From assembly GCA_009801085.1 (NCBI GenBank), contig VNWV01000006.1, positions 1,178,001 through 1,242,000 of the forward strand: a stretch of 64,000 bases of DNA, given 5' to 3'. Source of the stretch: Lasiodiplodia sp. COLG20 (lineage: Eukaryota > Ascomycota > Dothideomycetes > Botryosphaeriales > Botryosphaeriaceae). Shown here in pieces: positions 31,452 through 41,894 of the stretch. The position numbers were made by a program, and so were the translations under genes. The notes under the pieces are model-generated. The model was not told the DNA's origin. It saw nothing but the letters and a program-made list of their open reading frames with translations, and searched no databases. Each line of letters opens with the position of its first letter. Position 1 is the stretch's first letter.

Positions 31452-31831
31452 GATGATGCGCGCTCTCGAGGAGCATGGTGAGTTCGCGATCCGAGGGTCG
31501 GGTCTGCGGCTCACAGACAATGGAATGGCGTGCAACGCGAATCGGCGTGGGGCGCGTCATGGCGGACCCCCCATGTCCAGCCAGTCCCACCGCGAGGCGG
31601 CGCTAAAATCTTGGCGGCAGAATCCAGAATCTGCTCGCTCACCGCCCAGCTTCGGGACCAGAAAAAGTTCGAGCTGCGTTTTGCGCTTGCTCCTCTGCCG
31701 CCTTCTACCTCTCTTTTTTCGCTCCCGTTCTTCCTCCTTCCCCCCGCCTCTACCTTTTGCAACCGGCTGTACGCTTCGTCGCGCTCTTATTCAGCAGCTT
31801 TTTCGAGTAATCCTTCCAAAAATTAGCCGCA
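31452..31831. promoter_or_regulatory. divergent promoter, Rev1 / FKBP
   Basis: 380 bp separate the two start codons. A pyrimidine-rich leader precedes the FKBP ATG at 31832. No TATA box is evident. Confidence 0.5.
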
Positions 31832-33458
31832 ATGCCGCTTCTCCCTGTCGCCGTCTATGGCCTTGAGGTCCCTTGCGGAGGCATGCCTATCCAGGCTGTC
31901 CCCGATTTCCCAGCCACCGTAAGTCACTGCTCCCTCTGTATCTCTGTCGCGTTCGGTTCCCTCCGCGCAAATGCCGCTGAGAATCCTTGCAGCTGATTGA
32001 GAAGAAGTTCCGCATTACCATGGCCGCCATCGACCCCAATGCGCAGCCCCAGATCCCCGAGGAGCTGAAGGACGTTCCTCCTCGTGCCACTCTCAAGCTC
32101 ATTCGCGAGCCCATTTCCGGTGACGAGAGTGACGACGATGAGGATGACAGCATCGACGCTATTCGCGCCCGCCTGGGCCTTGCGGACGAGGACGACAGCG
32201 AGGAGGAGTCTGACGAGGATGAAGAGAAGAACGGCGGTCCCAGCGACCCCGCCAAGTCCAAGAAGGCTCGCAAGGCGGCCGCCATGAAGCAGATCATGGA
32301 CGAGCTCGAGGCTGCCGAGGATATGGAGGTCGATGAGAAGCCCAAGAAGAACAAGGGCAAGGGCCGCGCTACCGACGACGAGGAGAGCGAGGAGGACTCC
32401 GAGGACGAGGATGACGATGAGATGGAGATGGAGGAGTTTGTCATCTGCACCCTCGACCCCCAGAAGGTATGCTCGGCAGCATTTTCTGCACTATGGACGC
32501 ATCACTGACCCAACTGCAGAACTACCAGCAGCCCCTCGACATCACCATTGGTGAGAACGAGCAAGTCTACTTCCAGGTCACTGGCGCCTACGACATCTCG
32601 CTCACTGGCAACTACGTCATCCCTGACCACACTCACGACCACGATGAGGAGGAGGACAGCGAGGATGAGGAGTACGACCTCTCCCCTGACGAGGACGAGC
32701 TCGATGACGAGTACGACAGCGACGAGGAGGAGGATGAGCTGGATGGTCTTGAGAACCCCAGGATCACCGAGCTCGACTCCGATGACGAGGAGCCTCCTAA
32801 GCTCGTCGAGGCTAAGAAGGGCAAGAACAAGCGCTCAGCCGAGGAGGCCGAGAGCCTCGACGACTTGATCAGCAAGGAGAGTGCCAACGGCGAGAAGCTT
32901 AGCAAGAAGCAGCAGAAGAAGCTCAAGAACAACGAGGGCAAGGCCATCGCTGCTGAGGCCAAGGACAGCCCGGCTGACAAGAAGAAGGTCCAATTCGCCA
33001 AGAACCTTGAGCAGGGCCCCACTGGCTCCCCTCTCCCCAAGAAGGAGGAGAAGAAGGACAGCAAGGGTGCTCTTGGCCCCAAGAATGTCAATGGCGTCAC
33101 GGTTGACGACAAGAAGCTGGGTACCGGCCCCGCTGCGAAGAAGGGAGACAGGATCGGTATGCGCTACATCGGTAAGCTGCAGAACGGCAAGGTCTTTGAC
33201 TGTAAGTGCAATCCCAACCTCGGCGTGGAAAATCGTTACTGACCCGCAATAGCCAACAAGAAGGGCAAGCCTTTCTCCTTCAAGCTCGGCACCGGCGAGG
33301 TCATCAAGGGCTGGGACATTGGTGTCGCTGGCATGGCCGTCGGTGGCGAGCGTCGCATCACCATCCCCGCCCACCTTGCCTACGGCAAGTCGGCGCTCCC
33401 TGGCATCCCGGCCAACTCGACCCTCGTTTTCGACATCAAGATGGTTTCGATCAACTAA
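31832..33458 (+). CDS. nucleolar FKBP-type peptidyl-prolyl isomerase (Fpr3/Fpr4)
   Basis: Exons are 31832-31918, 31993-32466, 32520-33201 and 33253-33458; introns GTAAGT...TGCAG, GTATGC...TGCAG, GTAAGT...AATAG; 482 aa. An N-terminal nucleoplasmin-like region ([27 protein letters not shown]) is followed by long Asp/Glu tracts and Lys-rich nuclear and nucleolar signals ([16 protein letters not shown]). The C-terminal FKBP domain covers about 375-482 ([58 protein letters not shown]). Yeast Fpr3/4 isomerise histone and nucleolar proline residues and act as histone chaperones. Domain order and length are normal. Confidence 0.95.
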
Positions 33459-34321
33459 GGAATGACCGCATCTCGCCAATTGACCGGGTGTTGCATAGTG
33501 CAGCAGGGTTTCCACAATCACTGTACACTTGGGAATACTTCACTCGTGTGACGGCCGTTTTTCATCTTGACGAAAATCTCCTTAGTTCTCGGACTTTCCT
33601 CTGGTTATGCATTGTCCAGCGTTTGAGATATCCCACTTGCATTGCGGCAGACTAGATGCAGGCATAGTGCAGGGAGGACGGATCTCTCAGGCGCCGCTCC
33701 CCTGCTGATTGGTTTCTTTTCTTATTTCAATCTTTGCGGATCAAAAAAATGGGTTCTCGATCTAGTTGACGGGAGACAACGGTCCGAGTTCTAAGCCCGC
33801 TTACTATAGTGTGCTAATCGCTCGGCCACCTATTCACTGTATGAATAAAAGTTGGCGTTTCTATGGCAAGGCAGGAAAGGGGTGTTTTTCCAACCGTACA
33901 GAAAAGAGCTCTTCATTGCACACTGATGTGGATTGCACGTGTAATCGCTACACTGTCTTCTGACGAAGATGGCACCGGTCTTATTGTGGTGAGATGATAT
34001 GTATAAGAAAAACATTACTGCTGATATGCTATAGCTATTGTTCACTCTCAGGATCGAGTGCGAGTCGGCGTCCTTCTAGGATATGTTGGGGTATGCAAAA
34101 CGAAGGGGTATACATGATGTCTGTTTCGTCAATTGCTGATAAGACCAAAGGAAGATAAGAGACGAAAGAACCAAGCGGAAGAGTGAATCGAAAACGCCAA
34201 TTAGTGCCATCCAGGAATTCCAGGGAATGACGAAAGCATAGGTGCTCCAATGCTATGGGGATTCACACAGCCTCTCTTCTCCCAGGATAGAATGATGGAG
34301 AACAAGGGTCCAAAGTCGTCT
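33459..34321. other. intergenic between convergent genes
   Basis: Shared 3' region of the FKBP and Yippee genes. No protein gene seen. It contains the tRNA-like remnant called separately. Confidence 0.5.
33739..33834 (-). other. tRNA-like remnant (Leu/Ser type 5' half)
   Basis: On the minus strand, AGGTGGCCGAGCGATTAG matches the 5' half and A box of type II (Leu/Ser) tRNA genes. A weak B-box-like stretch (CCGTTGTCTCCCG) follows about 40 nt later. A run of seven T resembling a Pol III terminator ends it. The acceptor stem does not close, so it is not a functional tRNA. It may be a pseudogene or a piece of a SINE. Confidence 0.35.
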
Positions 34322-35095
34322 TCAGACCTCTTCCACACCACCAGTGCCGCCCCTGCCCTCCCTCCAAGCGCGGCCCCTCCGTCTACGCTTCGCCAGCGCA
34401 GGGCTCCACACGCCCGCAAACAGGTCCTCGCACTCGTCCTCGTCCTGGCTGTCGAACTCTACGCTCTCGTCCTCGCTGCTCGCGTCGCCGGCGGCCCTGA
34501 CGGGCGTCAAAGACGAGGCGGCATCGCCGTCGCCGTCTTCGTTCTCCCAGCACACGCCGCGGCACACGCGCTTGGTCTCGAGGATGAACTTGCCGACCTT
34601 GTACTTCTGGCTCTCCTCCTCGGCGGCGACGTACTTCCAGCCCAGCACGGCGCCGCACAGGGCGCAGCTGATGTCGGACACGGTGTGGGCGCCGGTGACC
34701 AGCTGGCGCGGCACGGGCTTGTGGGCGTACGTGTTGGGCAGGTTGTTGTCGCGGTGCGAGACGGCGCCGCCGCCGCGCGCGTCGTCGCCGGCCGACGTCG
34801 TCGTGTTGGGGTAGGGCCGCGGCGGCGCGACCAGGTAGGCGCGGCCGTGGCGGCCGGTGAAGCCCTTGCTGATGATCTGCGACGTCAGGCAGAGGTCTGT
34901 CAGGCAGCGCGTGCAGCGCAGGTGCGAGCGGTTGCCGCGCAGGCAGTTGGTTGGGGCGGCGGCAGCAGCGGCGTCTGTAGGAGACGAAGAGGTGTCGGAA
35001 CTGACGGTACCGGTGGTTTCGGTACTGGAGCGGCGCCGACGGAACGGAATGGATGGGAGAAGGTAAAGAGGAAAGGGGGAGGGTGCAGAGAGCAT
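34322..35095 (-). CDS. Yippee-domain zinc protein
   Basis: Single exon of 257 aa. A disordered Ser/Thr/Ala-rich N terminus precedes a Yippee/Mis18-type zinc domain, starting CLRGNRSHLRCTRCLTDLC with IISKGFTGRHGRAYLV. The second Cys pair lies in TVSDISCALCGAVLGWKYV, followed by SQKYKVGKFILETKRV, the standard Yippee ending. The two Cys-x2-Cys pairs would bind one zinc. The C-terminal tail is acidic and then Arg-rich. Cellular role of fungal members is unclear. Part of the domain is split by a Gly/Ala-rich insertion between the two Cys pairs. The frame stays open upstream to 35314, but the first proper ATG is at 35095. Confidence 0.85.
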   Translation of the reverse strand: MLSAPSPFPLYLLPSIPFRRRRSSTETTGTVSSDTSSSPTDAAAAAAPTNCLRGNRSHLRCTRCLTDLCLTSQIISKGFTGRHGRAYLVAPPRPYPNTTTSAGDDARGGGAVSHRDNNLPNTYAHKPVPRQLVTGAHTVSDISCALCGAVLGWKYVAAEEESQKYKVGKFILETKRVCRGVCWENEDGDGDAASSLTPVRAAGDASSEDESVEFDSQDEDECEDLFAGVWSPALAKRRRRGRAWREGRGGTGGVEEV

Positions 35096-36098
35096 GGCGA
35101 TGTTGCAAATGTTGGAGTTTCTTTGATAGCTGCAGCTGTTGCCCACTGACTCGTGGGTTTCTAGGTGTTCAAGGCTTGTCAGGACGCACTTGACAGCGCA
35201 GGATGTCTCCCCATGCGAAAGAGGCGCGCGTACGGTCGCAGAGGTCCGAAGAACGCGGATACGAGAGCAAAGAGGGGTCCCTGATGCAAGGTACGTTTGT
35301 CTGCTACCTAGCACAACAGTGACGTTTTGAGCGACAGGGAGCTAGCGATGACAATCGATAAGATAGCGTAGGGCAGAATCCTGCGGCGCCACCAAGCGCG
35401 GCTACCGACGTGTGCTGAGATGCGGCACGGCGAGAACAGAGGCAGCGTTTGCACAGCTGGGCGAAGGAGAGAGGGCAAGGTGGGAGAGGTGACAGGCACG
35501 CAAGGGCGGCAGAGGGGAGGCATGACGAGCCCTCCCCTCACGCAATGCGCCCGGCCGGGGGCCCCGGGTGTCGCGGGTTCAGTGGGCGTGATCTGAACAT
35601 CGGGGCAGATCACGAGCCCACCTTCTCCACCCACTCATCAACCGATGATCGTTGCGCCAGCGTACTGCACTCCCTAACACGCACGACCAGCTCTTCAATC
35701 GCACGAAGGGCTCAGCAACGATTCTTCTTATCGGCCCTTTGGAGAGCAACCTTCAGACCTGCATGCAGCCATGCGGGGCGATAGAGCGGGCTTTGCTGCT
35801 TGAGGCTTAGGGAAGCCGTGTGCTAATGCCTCACATCTCAGGCATACAGTCTAGCTACGATGACGCTCCGACAAGCGCTCGATAGACGATTGCGGGACAA
35901 GATGCGTCGCGTCGCTCACTCTGGAAGCCGTACATGGGCCTTCCGAAGTTGAGCTCGTTTCTGCGAAAAGGTAGGAGCATCAGAACATCGGGGAAGGCGC
36001 CTGTATCCGCCGCTGTCTGTTAAAACCCATGGACGACCCGCCTGCAATGCATCGCTATCGGCGGCAGCTGTCAGGCTGCCCCATATCTCTATTCGAAT
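35096..36098. other. 1.0-kb divergent intergenic region
   Basis: Lies between the Yippee and NDR-kinase starts. A GC-rich near-palindrome (CCCGGCCGGGGGCCCCGGG) is at about 35550. No gene seen. Confidence 0.5.
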
Positions 36099-38735
36099 AT
36101 GACTTTCCACTTCAGCCATCCGTACAAGAAGCGTACCGTGATCCACCGCCGTGCCGCCCGTCGCCCCAGCATCTTCTTCGGCCGCACCAAAGACGTCGAT
36201 GACGAGAGCGATGGCAGCAGATCCGGATCCACTCCGGCCGCCGCAAGCCCTCAAGACCGCCAGGAGACGCCGCTCAGTCCGCTCTCTCAAGTATCGTCAG
36301 CCCTCACCACTTCTTCGCCGGGAAAGTCAACTAGCTTTTCCCCTCCCGAGTCCGCTTCTACAGCACCCACCTCGACCGACGCATGCTCGAGCAGTTTCGG
36401 CTCTCGGTTCGGCTTGCCCAAGAGCATCCGCTCCAACTCGCCTACCCCCAGCTCGTCAGCCCGCGTCAAGGAAGTCGAAAAGGCCAAGGGTAGCGACGAG
36501 ACCACCCTCACGGAGCTTCATGGCTCGTCCAATTCTCGGTTTCCTTTCGAATACCGCGAGGACCATCCCATCAAGCCGTCCGTATCCACCATCGAGTCCG
36601 CCGCCGCCGCCAAAGTGTATTTCGAGACGCACTTCAACACCCTGTTGTCGTCCGATCCCAGTCCGCGCCAGGAGCGCCGTCGGCTCGTCGAATCGCAGCT
36701 TGCCGTACTTCCTCTATCCAGAGAAGAGAAGGCTGAGAGGCTGAAGCAGTGGCGTCTGCAAGAGAGTAACCACTTGCGACAAAGCCGCGTTTTGAAGTCC
36801 AAATCACTGGTCAGACGCAAGTCCAAAGGCATCTCGGTCGCCGGCTACGAGGTCGTTCGTGTGCTTGGCAAAGGCAGTTTTGGCGTGGTGCGCCTCGTAC
36901 GGGAGAAGCGGCGGCCGCAGCCGAAATTCCCCTCGACTGAGCAGACCGAGTCCGACATTGAGCGTCTCGACGGCAGCGATGACGAGCGTGGCCGCTTTGA
37001 CCCTTCGAGGATTGGCAGGAAGGTGTACGCCATGAAGGTCATCCGCAAGTCCGAAATGCTGCGGAACTGCCAGGAGGGCCATCTGCGCGCAGAACGGGAT
37101 TTCCTCGTTGCCTCGGAAAATTCCCGCTGGGTCGTTCCTCTCATTGCGAGCTTCCAGGATAACATGAACCTGTATCTCGTCATGGAGTACATGGTCGGCG
37201 GCGACTTTCTCGGCCTTCTCATGAGAGAAGATGTCCTGGATGAAGCGACTGCACGCTGGTACATTGCCGAGATGATCCTGTGCGTTGAGGAAGCCCACAG
37301 GATGAAGTGGATCCACCGTGACATCAAGCCCGACAACTTTCTCATCACTTCGTCCGGACACCTTAGAATTTCGGATTTCGGACTGGCCTTTGACGGCCAT
37401 TGGGCCCACAATCAGACCTACTTCAACGAAAAGCGTTACAATCTCCTCAAGAAGTTCGGCATCGACGTCCGCGGCGACGACCAAGACGTTGTAGAAGACA
37501 GTTCTCCTGAGCCCAAGACCCCTGGATTCAGCAACATGTTCGGCCGTGCCCAACGGAAACCCTCCATGTTCTCCGTCAAGGACCAGCCTGCCAAGGAGCC
37601 TCCGGGCAAGGAGGATAACCCGGTTCTGTGGATGAACCGCCACCAGAAACGTCGACTCGCCAAAAGCATCGTTGGTACGAGTCAGTACATGGCGCCCGAG
37701 GTGATCAGAGGCGAAGAATACGATGGCCGTTGCGATTGGTGGAGCCTTGGGATAATTTTGTACGAGTGCCTGTACGGACAGACACCCTTTTACTGTCCGG
37801 ACCGCAAGGATACGAAGCAAAAGATTGTCTACCACCATCATCACCTCGGCTTCCCGCAAGACCAACGCTGGGGTGGGCCCCCTGCCGAACGCATTCCTCT
37901 CGCCCCCGTGTCCTACACCGCCATAAATCTTATGAAGTACCTCCTCACCGACAAGGAGATCCGCCTGTCGTCGCCCCATTACCGGGAGAACGACGTTCGC
38001 CACGACTGCTTGCCACGCTACCATCATCACCGCAGCTTTAGCATGCGCTCTTCGGGCCTCCAGCATGCGTCGACTATGCCCATGACGGCTGCTTTCGGTG
38101 CCGCCCAAAGGCACGTTTCTGCCAACGTCAGTGTGCCAGCGCAGCCAAGCCACCAGAGGTACTTTGTCTTCGCCGATGACGCTCGTGAAATCAAGGAGCA
38201 CGTTTTCTTCCACGGCATCCAGTGGGACCGTCTTCACACAATGCGTCCGCCGTTCGTCCCACACATCCGCGTCGGCCAAGATCTGACAAAGTACTTCGAT
38301 GACGAAACGCAAATACTCAGCTCCGGGGATGATGCAGCCGATCCGGATGCCGATTCGACGCTGAGCGTTGAGGACGAGAACGCACCTCGCGATAGTGACG
38401 CCGGTCAAGACAAAAATGAGGCGAATGTCCTCGAGGATCCCAGCCCTGCGGAGACTGAAAGCGAAAAGGGCAAAGGCAAAGGCAAAGAGAGAGAAGCAGA
38501 GAAAGAAATGTCGAAAGAAAAAGGAAAGAATAGGGGCAATAGAGACAAAGAGAAGCGTAGGGCGAGAGACAAGCTCCTCCGCGATCCAGGGCTGAGACGT
38601 CAGGTCATGGAGGCGAGAAAAAAGGGTGCGTTTGTGGGATACACGTATAGGAGGCCGAGGGAGGTTGTGACCAGGCGGAGATTCACGATGGCTGATGAGA
38701 AGGGCTTTTTTGCGTCACCGACATGGCCATGTTGA
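36099..38735 (+). CDS. NDR/LATS-family AGC serine/threonine kinase
   Basis: Single exon of 878 aa. The N-terminal third is low complexity. The MOB-binding N-terminal regulatory region of NDR kinases follows at about 170-245 ([34 protein letters not shown]). The kinase domain starts near 250 with [11 protein letters not shown]. It has catalytic Lys in [22 protein letters not shown] near 405, [11 protein letters not shown] near 424, a roughly 85-residue NDR-type insertion ([14 protein letters not shown]), then [10 protein letters not shown] near 526. The AGC tail has [11 protein letters not shown] and a C-terminal hydrophobic motif FVGYTY at 845-850. A long Lys/Glu-rich segment separates the tail from that motif. 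NDR kinases with MOB partners control polarity and septation (COT1/DBF2 type); which branch this belongs to is not clear. Confidence 0.9.
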   Translation: MTFHFSHPYKKRTVIHRRAARRPSIFFGRTKDVDDESDGSRSGSTPAAASPQDRQETPLSPLSQVSSALTTSSPGKSTSFSPPESASTAPTSTDACSSSFGSRFGLPKSIRSNSPTPSSSARVKEVEKAKGSDETTLTELHGSSNSRFPFEYREDHPIKPSVSTIESAAAAKVYFETHFNTLLSSDPSPRQERRRLVESQLAVLPLSREEKAERLKQWRLQESNHLRQSRVLKSKSLVRRKSKGISVAGYEVVRVLGKGSFGVVRLVREKRRPQPKFPSTEQTESDIERLDGSDDERGRFDPSRIGRKVYAMKVIRKSEMLRNCQEGHLRAERDFLVASENSRWVVPLIASFQDNMNLYLVMEYMVGGDFLGLLMREDVLDEATARWYIAEMILCVEEAHRMKWIHRDIKPDNFLITSSGHLRISDFGLAFDGHWAHNQTYFNEKRYNLLKKFGIDVRGDDQDVVEDSSPEPKTPGFSNMFGRAQRKPSMFSVKDQPAKEPPGKEDNPVLWMNRHQKRRLAKSIVGTSQYMAPEVIRGEEYDGRCDWWSLGIILYECLYGQTPFYCPDRKDTKQKIVYHHHHLGFPQDQRWGGPPAERIPLAPVSYTAINLMKYLLTDKEIRLSSPHYRENDVRHDCLPRYHHHRSFSMRSSGLQHASTMPMTAAFGAAQRHVSANVSVPAQPSHQRYFVFADDAREIKEHVFFHGIQWDRLHTMRPPFVPHIRVGQDLTKYFDDETQILSSGDDAADPDADSTLSVEDENAPRDSDAGQDKNEANVLEDPSPAETESEKGKGKGKEREAEKEMSKEKGKNRGNRDKEKRRARDKLLRDPGLRRQVMEARKKGAFVGYTYRRPREVVTRRRFTMADEKGFFASPTWPC

Positions 38736-38921
38736 GCCATCCGGAGAGACGTCTACGCTCCAGCCGTTGCTGTGTGGAATACCATAAAAGTGGTGGGTAG
38801 TGTGTTCTATCTACTCTTCCGCAACCCCTAGAAAATGGACCCTTACATCTCCCTAACATTTGCTGTGCACCAGGAGTGTGTAGTATATAATTGATTCCTG
38901 CAGCTTCCCTACTATCCGCCG
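38736..38921. other. kinase 3' flank
   Basis: AT-richer 3' flank, nothing else recognised. Confidence 0.4.
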
Positions 38922-39140
38922 GTGCTAGCACTGGCATAGTCCAGTGATAGCATCGGCGGATCCCAAGCCCGTAGCTTGGAGCGTTCGAATTCAACTCCCC
39001 TCCCGAGTTCAACTCCCGTCTGTCGCCGCTCGTACACTACCTATCGCAAAAACCCCTTCAGAGACGCCCTACGGTCGGGCAGAGAGGGGTTTCTGCGGGC
39101 TCCCCCGGTGGGGAGCCCGTAGTTTTGCCCTTTTTATTTT
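38922..39140 (+). ncRNA. hairpin cluster with tRNA-like A/B boxes, candidate Pol III or SINE sequence
   Basis: Several strong stems follow one another: TGCTAGCACTGG/CCAGTGATAGCA (38923-38952), CCAAGC/GCTTGG (about 38962-38978), AAACCCCTT/GAGGGGTTT enclosing GCCC/GGGC (about 39050-39092), and CGGGCTCCCC/GGGGAGCCCG (about 39096-39119). TGGCATAGTCCAG at 38932 fits a Pol III A box and GTTCGAATTC at 38982 is one base off a B box. T-rich runs (TTTTTATTTTTT) follow from about 39131. It may be a decayed SINE, a tRNA relic or a structured RNA; no transcript evidence is available. Confidence 0.35.
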
Positions 39141-39526
39141 TTGCCCCATCACTAACTAAGGCTGTGGGCATTCTACCTTTTCTATACCCTCTCTACTGCT
39201 TTCTTTGTGAACTCTTTTGATTTCACAGAGGCAGCCGACGAGAAGTGTGCGGTGCATCAGTTGGTGCCGAGAAGAAGTTTGATGGCGCGTACCACGGGTC
39301 GGACCGCATCTTGAGTCACAACAGTGAAATACCATTGCAGCCGCAGAGAAACGCATTCCTGTCGATTGGTCTGGCGGAATGACGATTTTCTACCGCTCAC
39401 AAGGGGCTCCGCCTTTTACATCCCGTCACTTAACCGTCAACGACGAATCCTAACACAACGATACGTTTAATTCTTTTCTAGAACCGAGATTGATGGCAAC
39501 GAGCGCAAAATGCACTTCGAGTGGCT
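39141..39526. other. 3' flank of the acyl-CoA ligase gene
   Basis: No gene or repeat recognised. Confidence 0.4.
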
Positions 39527-41406
39527 CTATAGCATCGCCCTCTCTACCACGGCGTCCTTCACGACGACGCCCTTAGCCTCCTTTTTGGCCCTATCCCGCA
39601 GCACCCGCCTCAAAATCTTCCCACTCGCGCTCTTCGGTATTTCGTCGACGAGCTCAATCTCCCTCACTCTCTTATAGCGTACCTTATTCTCGCGCACGTA
39701 CGCCAGCAGCTCTCTGCCTACCGCCACCGCCGCCTCATTCCCCCCTTTCGCGTTGTCGTCGACGACGCCTGGCTTGAGGACGACGTAGGCCTTGGGCACC
39801 TCCCCCGCGTAGTCGTCGGGCACGCCGAGCACAGCGACGTCCTCGACCTTGGAGTGGCCGAGCAGCAGGTCCTCGAGCTCGGCGGGGGCGACGCCGACAC
39901 CCTTGACCTTGATCATCTCCTTGATGCGGTCGGTGATGGTGATGAGCCCGTCGGCGTCGATGGCGCCCTGGTCACCCGTGTGCAGCCAGCCGTCGGCATC
40001 GAACGTCTCACGCGTGGCGGCCTCGTTGTCGAGGTAGCCCATGACGACCTGCGGGCCGCGAGCGAGGATCTCGCCGGGCTCGCCCACGCCGGCCGCGCTG
40101 CCGTCGGGCCTGACGATCTTGACCTCGGTGCTGGCGACGACGGTGCCGACGGCGTGCGCGTGGCGGAAGTCGTACTTGTCGGGCGGGTGCGCCGTGATGC
40201 AGCTGCAGCTCTCCGTCATGCCGTACCCTTGCTTGAAGCCCGTGCCGGGGAACCTGTCGCGCAGCTGCTGCAGGATCTCGGGCGACAGCGGCGCCGCGCC
40301 CGACGAGAAACGGCGCACGCACGACAGGTCGTACTCGGCCACGACGGGGTCGCGCACCAGGCGGATGAGGATGGGCGGCACGAGCAGGAGCTCGCGGATG
40401 CGGTACTTCTCGACGGCGGCCAGCATCGAGCGCATGGTGAAGGAGGGCAGCATGATGACGGCGGCGTTGATGAGGACTGGCAGGTGCAGGACGTGCACGA
40501 GGCCGGTGATGTGGAAGGACGGCAGCACCGCCAGCACCTTGTCGTGGTCGGCCGGCGTAATCTGCTGCACCTGGAGGCATTGGGCGATGACGTTTTGGTG
40601 GGATATCATGACCTATGCAAGTAAGTCTTGATATGCAGCGCGACTCGAAGACCACTTACAGCCTTGGGCAATCCGGTCGTCCCCGAACTGAAGCTCAGGA
40701 ACCCGCAAACGTCACCGTTCTTCTTGCCCTCTGGGATCTTGAATGCCGGAACCTGATTGCTCTCGCCTTGATTCCTTCCCCACTCAATCAGTTCTTTCAC
40801 CTAGATGCAAGTCACCAGCACATCCTTTTTAAACACTTTTTTTTTCAACACTAACCGTCTCGAACCCCTCCGCCTCCCCTTCCAACAAAACCACCCTCCC
40901 CCTCTCCAACCCAGCCTTCTGTGCAGCCTTCACCGCAACGCCCAAGCTCTCCTTGCCGGTGACCAGCAGCCTCGCCTTCGCCGTGCGCAGGGCATACGCC
41001 ATCTCGTCGACGCCGTAGGCCGGGCTGGCGCCCGAGACGCGCGCCCCGTAGCGCAGCGCGCCGTGCATGACGACGGGGTACCAGACCGAGTTCTGGCTGA
41101 AGAGCGAGACGGTCTCGCCGGGGCGCAGGCCGTGCTTGCGGACGAGCGCCGTCGACAGGTGCGTCGTCAGCGTCTTGACGGCGGCCCAGTCGAGCGTCTC
41201 GTTCGTCGTGGCGTCGGTGTAGCCGGCGAGCTGGTCACGGCCCAGGCGGGAGAGCGGCGAGTAGGGCGAGTCGAAGAGCCAGTCCCAGGTCGTGAGGTGG
41301 GTTGGCACTGCGGGCGGTCAGCTGTCTCTTCGTTCTGCTTTATTTATTCTGCATGGTGGATTTCTTTACCCTCAATGTCTGGCTGGCGAGACTTGAAAAT
41401 CGTCAT
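39527..41406 (-). CDS. 4CL-like acyl-CoA ligase (AMP-binding)
   Basis: Minus-strand exons are 41406-41370, 41307-40856, 40800-40660 and 40612-39527; introns GTAAAG...CGCAG, GTTAGT...CTAG, GTAAGT...CATAG; 571 aa. The 37-nt first exon gives MTIFKSRQPDIE joined to VPTHLTTWDWLFDSP. The AMP-binding P-loop is SFSSGTTGLPKAVMIS. Later motifs are GYGMTESC, GWLHTGDQGAID, IKEMIKVKG and the acyl-transfer Lys in PKSASGKILRR. The family activates aryl or fatty acids as adenylates and then CoA thioesters; the exact substrate cannot be read from sequence. The C terminus ...RAML resembles a peroxisomal signal only weakly. It diverges from a 3-hydroxyacyl-CoA-dehydrogenase-like gene, which suggests shared acid catabolism. 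Confidence 0.92.
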
Positions 41407-41894
41407 CTTGGAGATTACTGTATGCAGGAAAGATAGAATGCGAAAGATTGAACCGAGAAGTAGAAGAAATAAAAAGGCGGAGGTGGAGAAGGAGCAGGCA
41501 TTGCCGAGGCGTAAACCAATTCTTGCCTGCAACTGCAGAGGGGTGCAGCAGCCGATAGCTAGCGCGAAGAATAGCAGAGAACAGCGTAACTATGCCCCAG
41601 CTCTGCCTTAAAAAAAAATAAACATATGTGGATATTTGAAGCTATTGTCCGTACGAGAATGTGGAATTTAAAATTCTACATACACGTCCGGACGATAGCT
41701 TCACTTACAGATGAGATGAGCCAAAAAAAAAAAAAAAAATCCGCGCTAGCCATCGGCTGCGAGAGGGGACTGTACGACGAGAGAGGCGGGCCCAATTCAG
41801 CCGCTAGGTTTCCGGAGGTCATGGAATTGCGGGGCAAGCTACCCCGCCGTCCACATACTTGACCCCGCCGTTACACGCGACTCGAAAAGCAATA
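41407..41894. promoter_or_regulatory. divergent promoter of ligase and dehydrogenase genes, about half MITE
   Basis: 488 bp separate the two ATGs. The MITE occupies 41536-41773, leaving about 130 bp on the ligase side and about 120 bp on the dehydrogenase side. Confidence 0.6.
41536..41773 (-). mobile_element. MITE-like element, full copy B (238 bp)
   Basis: Read on the minus strand it matches copy A (7785-8009) from end to end. Outer ends are CAGAGGGG... with CAGCCGATAGCTAGCGCG on the left and CGCTAGCCATCGGCTGCGAGA...CTGT on the right. The inner inverted repeat is GAAGCTATTGTCCGTACG / CGTCCGGACGATAGCTTC. Two homopolymer stretches (eight or more A, and a 17-nt A run) are longer than in copy A. 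Confidence 0.8.

Noticed and set aside
36804..38408. 534-codon minus-strand open frame
   Set aside because: Lies entirely opposite the NDR kinase domain, whose motifs are clear on the plus strand.
39527..39535. Peroxisomal PTS1 at the ligase C terminus
   Set aside because: The last residues AML lack the basic middle residue of the S/A/C-K/R/H-L consensus.
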